The notes: generated by a model not told the origin, from the sequence alone. 64,000 nucleotides of DNA from JABDLO01 sp041749255 (GCA_041749255.1 JBGTBR010000028.1:62001-126000); one strand, 5' to 3'; numbered from the stretch's first letter, positions 26,995-36,174 are shown. Program-made: numbers and translations.

Positions 26995-27639
26995 TTATTG
27001 ATTGTTTTTTGAACGGGTCGAATTAGAAATAACATTTTCTTTATGTACAGGCAGAGCTAAAAAATTTGCAATCATGGTTTTTCCGTGAGGTGTCATAATG
27101 GATTCAGGATGAAATTGAACACCATACACCGGGTAATTTTTGTGATGTATGGCCATAATCTGACCTTCATCATCGCTGGCCGTAATAAGCAGCTCTTTGG
27201 GTAAGGTTTTTTTATTAATTACCCAACTGTGATATCTTCCTGCTTCGAACGTTTCAGGCACCTCTTTGAAAATAGGAGTATCTATGTTTGTCTTATTCAT
27301 GAGAGTGCTTACTCCGTGGTATACATCAGCCAGATTATATAGTTCTGCACCGTAGACTTCTCCTATAGCTTGAAGTCCAAGACACACACCCAATGTGTTT
27401 TTATTAGATCCCCATGTTTTGATTATATCTTTAAGCAAACCTGCCTCCTCTGGTAATCCCGGACCCGGGGAAAGAATGATGTAATCGTAGTCATTGATTT
27501 CTTTCAGTGTTACCTCGTCATTTCTCTTGACAGTTATGGGATGTTGTAATAATTCTTCAACAATATGCACAAGGTTATAGGTAAATGAATCGTAGTTGTC
27601 TATCACGATTACTCTTTTATGCTTTACAAATGGATTCAT
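26995..27639 (-). CDS. trpG: Anthranilate synthase glutamine amidotransferase subunit
   Basis: 214 residues from the ATG at 27639 (an in-frame TTG at 27663 would overlap the trpE stop and add eight residues). Class I amidotransferase signatures: IDNYDSFTYNLV, SPGPGLPEEAG, nucleophile Cys in LGVCLGLQAIGE and the His/Glu of YGVQFHPESIMT. The usual His after CLG is Leu here. It supplies ammonia to TrpE and may also serve aminodeoxychorismate synthase, as in other bacteria. Confidence 0.95.
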   Translation of the reverse strand: MNPFVKHKRVIVIDNYDSFTYNLVHIVEELLQHPITVKRNDEVTLKEINDYDYIILSPGPGLPEEAGLLKDIIKTWGSNKNTLGVCLGLQAIGEVYGAELYNLADVYHGVSTLMNKTNIDTPIFKEVPETFEAGRYHSWVINKKTLPKELLITASDDEGQIMAIHHKNYPVYGVQFHPESIMTPHGKTMIANFLALPVHKENVISNSTRSKNNQ

Positions 27640-27659
27640 AATACGAGTGTTGTCTTTTT

Positions 27660-29039
27660 TCAAATCTTTTCTGCTCTTGCAAGAGCCGTCTTCAATGCTC
27701 CCAATTTGTTATTGACTTCCTGTAATTCTTTCTCTTCATCAGAATGGATAACAATACCTGCACCAGCCTGATAATAGAGTGTACCTTTCAGACTCAGGAA
27801 AGATCTGATCATGATTGCGTGATTAAGGTCTCCATTAAATCCAATCATCCCCAGACCTCCTCCATAAAAGACCCTTGCTGTGGGTTCAAATTGATCGATC
27901 AGTTGCATGGCCTTGTATTTTGGTGCTCCACTAAGCGTACCCGCAGGAAATGTGTCGGCAAAAACCCGGTAAGGACTGATCGATTTTTTGAGGGTGCCTT
28001 TTACTATGGATACTAAATGGATGACATGGGAAAAGTATTGTACCTCTTTATATTTATGTACAGCTACATCGGTAGTATTTTTACTTAAATCGTTTCTGGC
28101 CAGATCTACCAACATTATGTGTTCTGCATTTTCTTTAGGATCCTGAAGCAACTTCTGAGCCAGATCGAGATCTGTTTGTAAGTTTCCTGTTCGTTTAAAT
28201 GTTCCGGCAATGGGATGGATTTCAGCTATTCTGTTTTTTACTATCATTTGAGCTTCCGGAGAGGATCCGAAAATTTTATAACGACTATAATCGTAATAAA
28301 ATAAATAAGGACTGGGATTAATGGCTCGCAAAGCTCTGTAAACGTTAAATTCATCCCCTTTAAATTTTTGGCTATATCGCCTCGAAGGAACCATTTGGAA
28401 AATATCACCTCTTTGGCAATGTTCTTTGGCTTTGCTGACGATCTTTTTGAAATCCACATCAGTCATGTTGGCTTCTTCTTCCCCGTCCATTTGGAATGAA
28501 TAGGTTTGGTGATCTTGTTTATGTATAAGATTTAGGATGTCATCCATTTGTGAATCGCTGTCTTCCGGTACATTCTCTATGACATATAGGTTTTCAAAAA
28601 AGTGATCAAATACGATGATGAACCGGAAAAAATCGTACCGTATATCGGGGATCCCGTAGTGGGGTTTGTTTTTATCAAATTCTATATTCTCGAAATATTG
28701 CACGGCATCGAAGGAGGAGTATCCAAACACACCATTGTATTTTTTAACCAGGGGATCATGGGTAATGTTTATAGACGATATAAAAGTCTCCAGGTCTTGC
28801 ACAATGTGATTTGAAGAAGGAAATGGAGACATTTTACCACTTATGTGAAGAGTGCCCCGATGATAAGTACATGTAGCGAGGCTGTCGAAACAGAGAAAAC
28901 TCATCGAGTCTTCTTTACTGGAATAATCAGAACTTTCTAAAAGGAGAACTTCAGGATAATTCTCCCGGATTTTAAGGAAAAGACTTACTGGTGTGGTAAG
29001 ATCTGCCAATAATTTTCTATGTTGACTACTGATTTTCAT
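27660..29039 (-). CDS. trpE: Anthranilate synthase component I
   Basis: 459 residues. The N-terminal LLLESSDYSS is the element that binds feedback tryptophan. The chorismate-binding domain has IFQMVPSRRYS, EIHPIAGTFKRTG, DLARNDLSKNT, HLVSIVKGTL, FPAGTLSGAPKYKAM and YYQAGAGIVIHSDEEKE. It forms anthranilate from chorismate. As first structural gene of the operon it lies downstream of the trp attenuator, so both enzyme feedback and attenuation control the flux. Confidence 0.96.
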   Translation of the reverse strand: MKISSQHRKLLADLTTPVSLFLKIRENYPEVLLLESSDYSSKEDSMSFLCFDSLATCTYHRGTLHISGKMSPFPSSNHIVQDLETFISSINITHDPLVKKYNGVFGYSSFDAVQYFENIEFDKNKPHYGIPDIRYDFFRFIIVFDHFFENLYVIENVPEDSDSQMDDILNLIHKQDHQTYSFQMDGEEEANMTDVDFKKIVSKAKEHCQRGDIFQMVPSRRYSQKFKGDEFNVYRALRAINPSPYLFYYDYSRYKIFGSSPEAQMIVKNRIAEIHPIAGTFKRTGNLQTDLDLAQKLLQDPKENAEHIMLVDLARNDLSKNTTDVAVHKYKEVQYFSHVIHLVSIVKGTLKKSISPYRVFADTFPAGTLSGAPKYKAMQLIDQFEPTARVFYGGGLGMIGFNGDLNHAIMIRSFLSLKGTLYYQAGAGIVIHSDEEKELQEVNNKLGALKTALARAEKI

Positions 29040-29084
29040 TTTTTAAGTTTTGAGTCATTTTTTATATATATACATACAGGAAAA

Positions 29085-29125
29085 TAAAAAAAGACCTGCC
29101 GGAAACCGACAAGCCTTTTTTATTT
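29085..29125 (-). terminator. trp attenuator terminator (regions 3:4)
   Basis: On the minus strand AAAGGCTTGTCGG and CCGGCAGGTCTTT pair over 13 positions (four G-T) around a TTT loop and run into a long T-tract (CTTTTTTTATTTT). It lies between trpL and trpE. The competing antiterminator uses GGCTT and GGTTTCCGG of the same arm with sequence overlapping the end of trpL. Confidence 0.9.
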
Positions 29126-29158
29126 CTCGATACAAATAGAATGGCTTTAGATTTCCGG
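29126..29158 (-). promoter_or_regulatory. trp antiterminator region 2
   Basis: CCGGAAATC (29157-29149, the last sense codons and stop of trpL) can pair with GGTTTCCGG across the terminator loop, and AAGCC (29146-29142) with GGCTT of its 5' arm, a 14-bp antiterminator with an internal loop. TGGC overlapping the last Trp codon and the following His codon of trpL can instead pair with GCCA in region 2, giving the 1:2 hairpin. A ribosome stalled at the Trp codons would cover region 1 and favour read-through. Confidence 0.75.
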
Positions 29159-29206
29159 TATGGAATTCTTTATGTGCCACCACCAATTTGTATTGTTACA
29201 ATGCAT
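29147..29206 (-). CDS. trpL: trp operon leader peptide
   Basis: A 19-residue open frame, MHCNNTNWWWHIKNSIPEI, with three consecutive TGG codons at 8-10. It lies about 20 bases before a strong terminator and 108 bases before trpE. Trp codons are rare, so three in a row in front of trpE are strong evidence for a leader peptide whose translation senses charged tRNA-Trp. It is too short for standard gene callers. Confidence 0.93.
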   Translation of the reverse strand: MHCNNTNWWWHIKNSIPEI

Positions 29207-29376
29207 GTTTTATAATTTCGGTGCTAAGTAAAGGAATTCCTTTGAATTCGAAAAAGAAAAAATGTGATTTTTTATAAAAGCGTTTATTGGGTGTGTTGCG
29301 GAAAACTCTTTTTCAGACGGTTAAATTAGTTTTTATTCAGCATTATGTAGGCTGAATGAAAGAAAAAAGGGAGTAT
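29207..29376. other. trp operon upstream region
   Basis: This must hold the trp promoter (minus strand), but no clean TAnnTTTG is visible. A perfect 14-bp palindrome, AAAGGAATTCCTTT (29230-29243), lies 24 bases upstream of trpL and may be an operator. No gene is seen. Confidence 0.4.
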
Positions 29377-29497
29377 TTCACGCAGAGTCCGCAAAGATTT
29401 TTCACGCAGAGATCGCAAAGAGGTTTCACGCAGAGATCGCAAAGATTATTCAGCAGAGGTCGCAAAGAGGTTTCATGGAACCACAAAGAGGTTTCTC
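29377..29497. repeat. 24-nt tandem repeat array, five copies
   Basis: Units start at 29377, 29401, 29425, 29449 and 29472. The consensus begins TTCACGCAGAGATCGCAAAG followed by AGGT; the first three are near-identical and exactly 24 nt, and the last two are degenerate (23 and 21 nt). There are no unique spacers, so it is not CRISPR. Similar CGCAGAG/CGCAAAG repeats are widespread in intergenic DNA of several phyla. It sits just downstream of the hemolysin III gene. Confidence 0.9.
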
Positions 29498-29519
29498 GTA
29501 AAGTGAAAATGACATGTCT

Positions 29520-30170
29520 TCAGGGAACCACATAAAAGTACACCGCCATGAAGTGAGAAAAACTACCCAATAAAACAAATAAGTGGAAGATGGCATGGTT
29601 GAGGGGTATTTTCTGTATAAGGTAAAAGACAGCACCAATGGTATATGAAAGTCCACCAGTGATGACCCAAATAAGTCCATTAACATGTAAATTTTCCAAT
29701 AGGGAATTGATCGGGATTAAAATCAACCAACCCATGGCTATGTACATGAGAGTTGACAATAGATTAAAACGTCCTATATAGAATATTTTCAAAATAATAC
29801 CTGTTAAAGCCAACCCCCAGATGACGAAAAACAATACCCAACCTAAAGTGCCTTTAATCGTTACGAGTGCAAATGGAGTATAAGTACCTGCTATGAGAAC
29901 ATAAATTGCCGCGTGATCTAAAATATTTAACCTGTACCTGAGCAAAGGTTTTCGGGAACGATGATAAATAGTAGAGGCCACGTATAATATTATGAGACTA
30001 AAACCAAAGACAAGAAAACTTAAAATAGACCAAAAATACCCGGTTTCGAATGCCCGGATAATTAAAAAGAAACAGGCAATCACGCTCAATATTATGCCAG
30101 TGCCATGAGAATAGACATTCAGCTTTTCTTCAAAATCAGAATAGTAAGTAAGTTCGTTTTTGAGTTCCAT
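29520..30170 (-). CDS. Hemolysin III/PAQR family membrane protein
   Basis: 216 residues from the ATG at 30170 (the codon before it is TTG). Seven membrane segments are visible. The conserved metal-site residues of the family occur in order: HGTGIILS with the first His, STIYHR, LDHAAIYVLIAGTYTPF, and the C-terminal AIFHLFVLLGSFSHF. Bacterial members such as TrhA are implicated in membrane-energy and lipid homeostasis rather than haemolysis. It lies 44 bases downstream of the AsmA-like gene in the same direction, so the pair may be an envelope operon. Confidence 0.92.
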   Translation of the reverse strand: MELKNELTYYSDFEEKLNVYSHGTGIILSVIACFFLIIRAFETGYFWSILSFLVFGFSLIILYVASTIYHRSRKPLLRYRLNILDHAAIYVLIAGTYTPFALVTIKGTLGWVLFFVIWGLALTGIILKIFYIGRFNLLSTLMYIAMGWLILIPINSLLENLHVNGLIWVITGGLSYTIGAVFYLIQKIPLNHAIFHLFVLLGSFSHFMAVYFYVVP

Positions 30171-30214
30171 CAATAAATGCTTAAAATAAAATTCAAAAAA
30201 TGCTTAACACAGTT

Positions 30215-33200
30215 TTACCCTCCTCCTGTTTTCTTTTTGAGAGGATTCCATTCTTTGATCTTGTCTTTGATCTGATCTACATCTTTAGGACTATTGATTT
30301 GTATACTGTCAAATTTGGGCAGAATAACATCATCCAGTCCAGTCTTTTTCTTTATAGAATCTAAAATGCTCTGCTTCTCTTTATCGATGATCTTTTGCAG
30401 ACTATCGCGCACTTCCTGAACCTTTTGATCACCTAAATTCTGAAGACTATCTATCATTTTATCCCTGGTTTTTTCCAGTGTATCGATTACTTTTTTTTGA
30501 GTTTCACTTACCATGTCTTTTAATTCTTCTTCGCGTTTTGCCATTTCCTGCTTCACTACATCGTCCAGTTTTATTTTGGACTTTCCCGATGGAGCTATCT
30601 TGAAAGTTGGATTATTAAAACTTCCAGTCATTTTAATATCCACAATAAGAAATTCTCCCTGATCTATATTGATACCAAATTTTGCTGCTTCTATTTCGAG
30701 TTGAGAAAGGCCTGCATCTAAAGCTCCGGTTATGGGATTTTTTCTGAGATACTCCCTGGGTAGTGCAAGCTGAAAGTTGTAATCCAGTTCGCGACCCAAT
30801 CCGTGTTTTCCCCAGATACCCATGGTGATATTATTCCCCAGGTCAAAGGTTTTTTCCTTGAGTTCGACCATACCATTGATGACTTCAAACCAATTCCTGG
30901 AATTTTGTATCGTCCAGTTTTTGACTACATCCACACCGAGGGTATTTCCGAGTTTTTCCAGGGGTGGGAGGCCTTTGATTTGACCATTGAGGGTCTCCAT
31001 ATAACCAGAGGCATTCAGGGAGTTGAGAACAGGCACCATTTTTTCATTTAATTGCCCTTCCATCACCAAAGTAGTATTGAAAATCCCATCGATAAATTGA
31101 GCTACCGGTGCCAGTGACTGAAAAGTATTAAAGGTATTAAAAGACTCTTTAAATCCGATGGTGGCCAGTTCCAGTTTAATATTAAATGAAGGATTCTCAA
31201 CATTTTTTGTTGAATACAAGCCTTGAAAAATAAATTTTCCTCCAAGTATATCTCCGGTAAGTTGATTCAGATCAGCTTCTTCATCAGCTATATCCAATTG
31301 GCCTTTGAGATTGGATATGTTAAAATTGGTGTATTTCAAGTCTTTGATATTGGCTGTGATGGCAATATTCAAATCCTTTGGTATTACCAAATGAGCATCC
31401 TGTTCATTACCACCTGTATTCTCTACCATAAATGGATTGAGATCCAACTTGTTGGATGCAATATCAAGCCGACCGGTTAAAGGTTGGCTACCATTTAAAT
31501 AACCATTCCATCCATCGAGTTCACCATTAATCTTTACATCGCTTTCGATGTGGGTAAGACCGGTATTCCGCAAAGTAATCGTATTGTCGTTTAGATTGCC
31601 TGACAGGGTAACATAGTTAAAAGTATACTCATCACTGTTCAACTCATTGATTTTGCCATCAAATTCTATTTCCATGGAGGGTAATTTAGTCCTTTCCTGA
31701 AATCCGGGTCGACTATCAGTATTTTGATTGGAATTTCCAGCATATAAATTATTCAAATTTAGTTTTTGGCTTTCCATCCTGACACTCGCTACGATTCCAC
31801 CCTTACCGGTAAGTAAAGCAAGTGGATTCTTCATATCCAGGCTTCCTTTCAGGTCACCCACCGGATGTTCAAGTCCGTCAATAATTAATGCCATTAGTGC
31901 TGGACTGGCAGTCAAGTTGAGTGACTTTAATTTTATTTCGGGAGTATCCCTTTTTTTTATTCGAATATCTGAAGCAGAAGCAGTACCGCTAAATACGATG
32001 TTTTGGTAGTTTTGATTTTCAATGTCTGCTATTGATGATTTCAATAATATGTCGGACACAATTTTACCTCTGAGCTCAGTGCCAGACTCTAAAGGAATGA
32101 CATCCAGCCAATTGGAAAGATTTATATTGGATTTTAATCCCATATCGACATAACCACTTTGCGGATTTCCGGTATAAAGTAAACGACCATCAAAAAAATC
32201 CTCATCCATTCTAAAGCGGAAAAAAGGTATATCGGCTTTGATGTGATCCGGTTGAGAGAGATTATTACCAATCTCAGCATTTAGAAAAATATCCTTAATA
32301 CTTTTGGGTAATTGCTGATATTGTACAACACCATTATTGATGTTAACCTTCATCTGATAGTGGGGAAATTTGCCTGTATCAGAGTTATAAATACCTTTGA
32401 TAAAAGCAGTAATATTGCCGTCTCCCTGAATAGTGGCACCCTTCAAATCTTCAGTATACACAAAGGGCACTATAGAGTACAAATGACTGAAATTGGTTTC
32501 CAAACTTGCAAACGTCAAATCAATGTCCATATCATCTTCCAGGTATCTGACAAAACCATCCATTTTTACCTGTAGTTCATTAATGTACATGATGTTTTCC
32601 TTAAAAGTATAGGTTTCATTAGGTAAATCCACATGAAGTACAGCATCGAGATTTGCATTTACCTTATGCAATACAGGCATACCTCCATATGTAATGGTAA
32701 AATCATCGCTTCGGGTTTTAGTAGTCAGATCAAAAATGTCCTGGGTAAGAGCCCCTTTTCCTTCATGATAAACCTGATGGGCTTCAACGTATAAGCCGTT
32801 GGCATAGTTTTTAAAATGTATTGTTCCATCCCGGGCTGTATAGCCTTTTAGGTCTATGGTATACTCAGCTTGTTCTTCACTTTCTCTGGCAATGAGGTAA
32901 TTAGCCGTAACTCCATCGCTGAGAATAACCAGATTAAGCAAGGGTTTATCTATGGTCACTGATTTTATATCGTATGGAGTTGACTTTTTAAACAAAGAGA
33001 TTAACCCGACCTCTACAACTGTTTTATCAGCACTAAATAGAGGTATCCCTTTAAAGGTATCGATACCCGCCACTTCTAACTTATCAATGCTAAGCCTGGC
33101 TTTTGGGAAACTTCGGATAAAGGATAGAGAAATATCCTCAAAATCCACGGAGGCGTATAAAGAGTCATTTAAAGCATCTTTGACTCCTTGCTTAATATCA

Positions 33201-33286
33201 TCCTCAAAAATAAATGGCAGTAGGATCAATGCGATTATGATACCTCCAAAAACAAATGCTATGATGCGTAAGATTCGTTTTTTCAT
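30215..33286 (-). CDS. AsmA-like family protein (large inner-membrane-anchored protein)
   Basis: 1023 residues. One N-terminal membrane helix (about 7-27, IIAFVFGGIIIALILLPFIF) is followed by the AsmA N-terminal signature (VNLSF-like: VDFEDISLSFIRSFPKARLSIDKLEVAG). A very long beta-rich body follows, with an AsmA-C domain near ~720-900 (GYMETLNGQIKGLPPLEKLGNTLG). The last ~120 residues are a charged coiled-coil (TLEKTRDKMIDSLQNL, KIIDKEKQSILDSIKKK). AsmA/TamB/YhdP-type proteins form bridge-like grooves that carry phospholipid between membranes; that role is inferred from the family. Confidence 0.88.
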   Translation of the reverse strand: MKKRILRIIAFVFGGIIIALILLPFIFEDDIKQGVKDALNDSLYASVDFEDISLSFIRSFPKARLSIDKLEVAGIDTFKGIPLFSADKTVVEVGLISLFKKSTPYDIKSVTIDKPLLNLVILSDGVTANYLIARESEEQAEYTIDLKGYTARDGTIHFKNYANGLYVEAHQVYHEGKGALTQDIFDLTTKTRSDDFTITYGGMPVLHKVNANLDAVLHVDLPNETYTFKENIMYINELQVKMDGFVRYLEDDMDIDLTFASLETNFSHLYSIVPFVYTEDLKGATIQGDGNITAFIKGIYNSDTGKFPHYQMKVNINNGVVQYQQLPKSIKDIFLNAEIGNNLSQPDHIKADIPFFRFRMDEDFFDGRLLYTGNPQSGYVDMGLKSNINLSNWLDVIPLESGTELRGKIVSDILLKSSIADIENQNYQNIVFSGTASASDIRIKKRDTPEIKLKSLNLTASPALMALIIDGLEHPVGDLKGSLDMKNPLALLTGKGGIVASVRMESQKLNLNNLYAGNSNQNTDSRPGFQERTKLPSMEIEFDGKINELNSDEYTFNYVTLSGNLNDNTITLRNTGLTHIESDVKINGELDGWNGYLNGSQPLTGRLDIASNKLDLNPFMVENTGGNEQDAHLVIPKDLNIAITANIKDLKYTNFNISNLKGQLDIADEEADLNQLTGDILGGKFIFQGLYSTKNVENPSFNIKLELATIGFKESFNTFNTFQSLAPVAQFIDGIFNTTLVMEGQLNEKMVPVLNSLNASGYMETLNGQIKGLPPLEKLGNTLGVDVVKNWTIQNSRNWFEVINGMVELKEKTFDLGNNITMGIWGKHGLGRELDYNFQLALPREYLRKNPITGALDAGLSQLEIEAAKFGINIDQGEFLIVDIKMTGSFNNPTFKIAPSGKSKIKLDDVVKQEMAKREEELKDMVSETQKKVIDTLEKTRDKMIDSLQNLGDQKVQEVRDSLQKIIDKEKQSILDSIKKKTGLDDVILPKFDSIQINSPKDVDQIKDKIKEWNPLKKKTGGG

Positions 33287-33539
33287 CTTTTTTTTATTAT
33301 AAGACGGAAATTGTATTTTAATTTCATAATATTCATCATGTAACTATATAAAAAGCTATTCGGTTTTACGATTCTGTCATGGCTTAATGCCCATAAAAAC
33401 TTTTAGAATATCGGTTAACTAAAGAATAACGAAATGGTAAAAAAATTAGATATGCTCTTTTATTAAAAAGCTCGTCAGGAATAATTGTTTTACCATTTAA
33501 ACAAAGAACATAAAATAACATAAATTGGTTTTAATAGAA

Positions 33540-35330
33540 TCAAAGTCCATACAAACCGGAGATTTCTTTTTCTAGTTTTGATGTGATTTTTTCCCTTCTC
33601 GGTTTATAAGAAGCTGTTAAAAGTTGGTTTTCAGGCGTCCACTCTTCGCAATCAATAACAAACCCTTTTATGCGTTGATAGTTGGGTAGATATTCATTGA
33701 TTAGATCGATTTCCTCCTGTATTTTAGCAATAACTTTGATATTGTGAACCATAAAACGGGATTCTGTCCAATGGATGTCTTTTTCTACACACCATGCTTT
33801 GAGCATATCCATGTCAGGTATAATGATCGCACCAGCAAAGGGCTTATTGAATCCAACTACCATAGCCTGTGCTATATATGCAGAGCTATTCAATTGATTT
33901 TCCAGACTTTGAGGTGAGATAAATTTACCGGAAGTAGTTTTAAAAAGATCTTTGTTCCTGTCAGTGATTACGAGGAATTTTTTTTCATTGAGTTTTCCTA
34001 TGTCACCGGTTTTTAACCATCCATCCGATGTGAATGCTTTTTTGGTTAGTTCAGGTCTTTTGAAATATCCTTGTGTTACATTTGGTCCTCTGACCAGAAT
34101 TTCGCCTTCCCCATTTTCATTTTGTGTATCGATGAGTACGTCTACTCCCGGCACAGGTATCCCAACTGTACCGAATTGATTCATACCAGGAGAAAAGCGG
34201 TTGACAGTAATGATAGGAGAGGTCTCTGTCATGCCATAGCCACTGACTACTTGTATACCTGCGGCCGTGAATAACCTTGCTATATCGGGATGAAGTGCAG
34301 CTGCTCCCACAGCAATATATTTAATTTTGCCCCCCAGCCTTTTTTTCCACCATTGAAAGACCAAAAGTCTGGCCACCCACAACTTCATCAGATATATGGG
34401 GTTTTTAATGTTTGCATCGTATTTCTTTCCAATCCGGACAGCCCATTGAATGATCTCTCTCCGAAACGGACGCTGCCCTATGGCTTTTTCTTGTAGATAT
34501 CCATACATTTTTTCTAAAACCCTTGGAACTGAAGTGAAAAATATGGGTTTTACTGTCCGAAAATCATGAACCATGGCTTCCCGGCTTTGGCAAAAATACA
34601 CATTGGCTCCAAAGGTGAGATATACATAAAAAGCCACTCTTTCAAAAATATGGCTAAAGGGTAAAAAACTCAAAACCCGATCTCCATCTTTTAAAGGTAA
34701 AATAGTCAGTATTGATTTAATGTTGCTAACGATATTACGATGGGTTAGTACAACTCCTTTTGATAGTTCTGAAGTGCCCGATGTGTACATGATGGTGGCG
34801 ATATCTTCAGGCAAAATGCTTTTTTTTATTTGATCAATTTGACTGTTGTCCATAGTGCGAGGTATCTTATCTGTAAAAGGGCGAAAATAACCACCCTCTG
34901 CACGGTTCGTATGGAATATTTCCATGTTCTCTTCTATAGAAACTGCTCTGAATTTGTAAAACAAAGATGTATCTACTGTAATGCAAATCTTTGCCTCAGT
35001 TTCCTTTATGATAAGTTGAAATTCGTCGGTTGATATGGTATAATGTAAGGGAACTAAAATTACACCTATATACTGACATGCCATATCTATGCAAACCCAA
35101 TCTACTAAACCCGATTGGGGAATAATGATGAGTTTATCCCCTTTTTTCAATCCCTTTTGTATCAAATGGGATGCTAAATAATAGGATCTGTCCACTACCT
35201 CATGGATTGAAAGTGATCTCCACTCACCGCCTGAAAAGTAATTTAATGCCTTTTTCTGGGGATATTTTTTTACCTGGTATTCGACAATATCAAAAATGCG
35301 GGTAAAATCCGTATGTGACTCACGACTCAT
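33540..35330 (-). CDS. Long-chain fatty-acid-CoA ligase (AMP-forming)
   Basis: 596 residues from the ATG at 35330 (MSRESHTDFTRIF); an upstream ATG in frame at 35438 would add a 36-residue piece that overlaps the preceding gene and has no family match. The ANL adenylation core has IMYTSGTSELSKGVVLTHRN, VSGYGMTETSPIITV and GWLKTGDIGKLNEKKFLVITDRNKDLFKTTSGKFISPQSLEN. It activates fatty acids to acyl-CoA and supplies the acyl-CoA dehydrogenase elsewhere in the window. Its start overlaps the end of the alpha/beta hydrolase gene by 11 bases. Confidence 0.93.
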   Translation of the reverse strand: MSRESHTDFTRIFDIVEYQVKKYPQKKALNYFSGGEWRSLSIHEVVDRSYYLASHLIQKGLKKGDKLIIIPQSGLVDWVCIDMACQYIGVILVPLHYTISTDEFQLIIKETEAKICITVDTSLFYKFRAVSIEENMEIFHTNRAEGGYFRPFTDKIPRTMDNSQIDQIKKSILPEDIATIMYTSGTSELSKGVVLTHRNIVSNIKSILTILPLKDGDRVLSFLPFSHIFERVAFYVYLTFGANVYFCQSREAMVHDFRTVKPIFFTSVPRVLEKMYGYLQEKAIGQRPFRREIIQWAVRIGKKYDANIKNPIYLMKLWVARLLVFQWWKKRLGGKIKYIAVGAAALHPDIARLFTAAGIQVVSGYGMTETSPIITVNRFSPGMNQFGTVGIPVPGVDVLIDTQNENGEGEILVRGPNVTQGYFKRPELTKKAFTSDGWLKTGDIGKLNEKKFLVITDRNKDLFKTTSGKFISPQSLENQLNSSAYIAQAMVVGFNKPFAGAIIIPDMDMLKAWCVEKDIHWTESRFMVHNIKVIAKIQEEIDLINEYLPNYQRIKGFVIDCEEWTPENQLLTASYKPRREKITSKLEKEISGLYGL

Positions 35331-36174
35331 TTTGCTGAATTTTGGGTGAGTTGATATGGTTGGCAGGTGGCAGGTATAGTAATTCGTACAATATTTCGTA
35401 ATACTCAGAAAAAGAAGGTAAGTTATTATGCCCTCCACCCTTTATGGTATGCAAAGTAACCTGACCAGGAGCGATTTCGCGTAGCAGAACACTATGGCGA
35501 TAAGGTATGAGCCGATCTTTATCACCATGAATGATTTCTACTGGACATTTTACCATTTTGATATATTGGTCAGTGCGCATATTATACCGAAGTAACCACC
35601 GAACCGGCAGAAAAAAAATATATCTTTTAATATTCATTTCGAAGCTGTAGAAAGGAGAGTCAAGAATCAACATCCGTGGATTATTCCAGGAAGCCACTCT
35701 GGTTGCAATGCCCGTACCCAAAGATCTTCCAAAAACGACAATCTGGTCTTCCGGATATCTCTCTTTAATCCACTTATATACAAGTTGTGCATCGTCAAAT
35801 AATGTAGTCATGTTTCTCTTTCCACGGCTTTTACCAAATCCACGATAATCCATCATGATCATATCATAGCCATTGCTGACAAAATCTCTGGCAAATTTTC
35901 CCCACCCTTTGATACTTCTTGAATTTCCCTTCAAATAGTAAATGATACCCCTGGAATTGGGAACTTTAAAATACACTGCATTGACTCTGCCTCCATCCGG
36001 CATGTCAAAATTAAGCTCTTCAAATGGAAAAGGGTACTTATATTCAAAGGAAGATGACAGGATTTCCGGCCTGAAAAAAAAATAGTGTTGAAATAAGTAC
36101 ACTATAATACACAGTGCAACATAAACAATACCTATTATGATAAAAATAAATTCCACCGGATCGTATTTTTCCAA
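35320..36174 (-). CDS. Membrane-anchored alpha/beta hydrolase (BEM46/ABHD13-like)
   Basis: 284 residues. The start is a TTG (36174); no ATG precedes the first conserved strand. An N-terminal membrane anchor (about 8-32) is followed by an alpha/beta hydrolase fold: MMDYRGFGKSRGK, VVFGRSLGTGIATR (nucleophile Ser in GRSLG), acid in IIHGDKDRLIPY and a His in GGGHNNLPSF. The usual oxyanion HGN motif is LKGNSRS here. It is paralogous to the product at 37395-38132, which keeps HGNSGN. Probably an esterase or lipase of unknown substrate, co-transcribed with the acyl-CoA ligase, which suggests it releases fatty acids. Confidence 0.88.
   Translation of the reverse strand: MEKYDPVEFIFIIIGIVYVALCIIVYLFQHYFFFRPEILSSSFEYKYPFPFEELNFDMPDGGRVNAVYFKVPNSRGIIYYLKGNSRSIKGWGKFARDFVSNGYDMIMMDYRGFGKSRGKRNMTTLFDDAQLVYKWIKERYPEDQIVVFGRSLGTGIATRVASWNNPRMLILDSPFYSFEMNIKRYIFFLPVRWLLRYNMRTDQYIKMVKCPVEIIHGDKDRLIPYRHSVLLREIAPGQVTLHTIKGGGHNNLPSFSEYYEILYELLYLPPANHINSPKIQQNES

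Noticed and set aside
27640..27663. TTG start for trpG overlapping the trpE stop
   Set aside because: The ATG at 27639 gives the normal N-terminus; the extra eight residues match nothing, although coupling through the TTG is possible.
29377..29497. CRISPR array
   Set aside because: Units are directly contiguous without unique spacers and no cas genes are present.
35331..35438. N-terminal extension of the acyl-CoA ligase
   Set aside because: It lies inside the upstream hydrolase gene and does not look like a signal or domain of this family.
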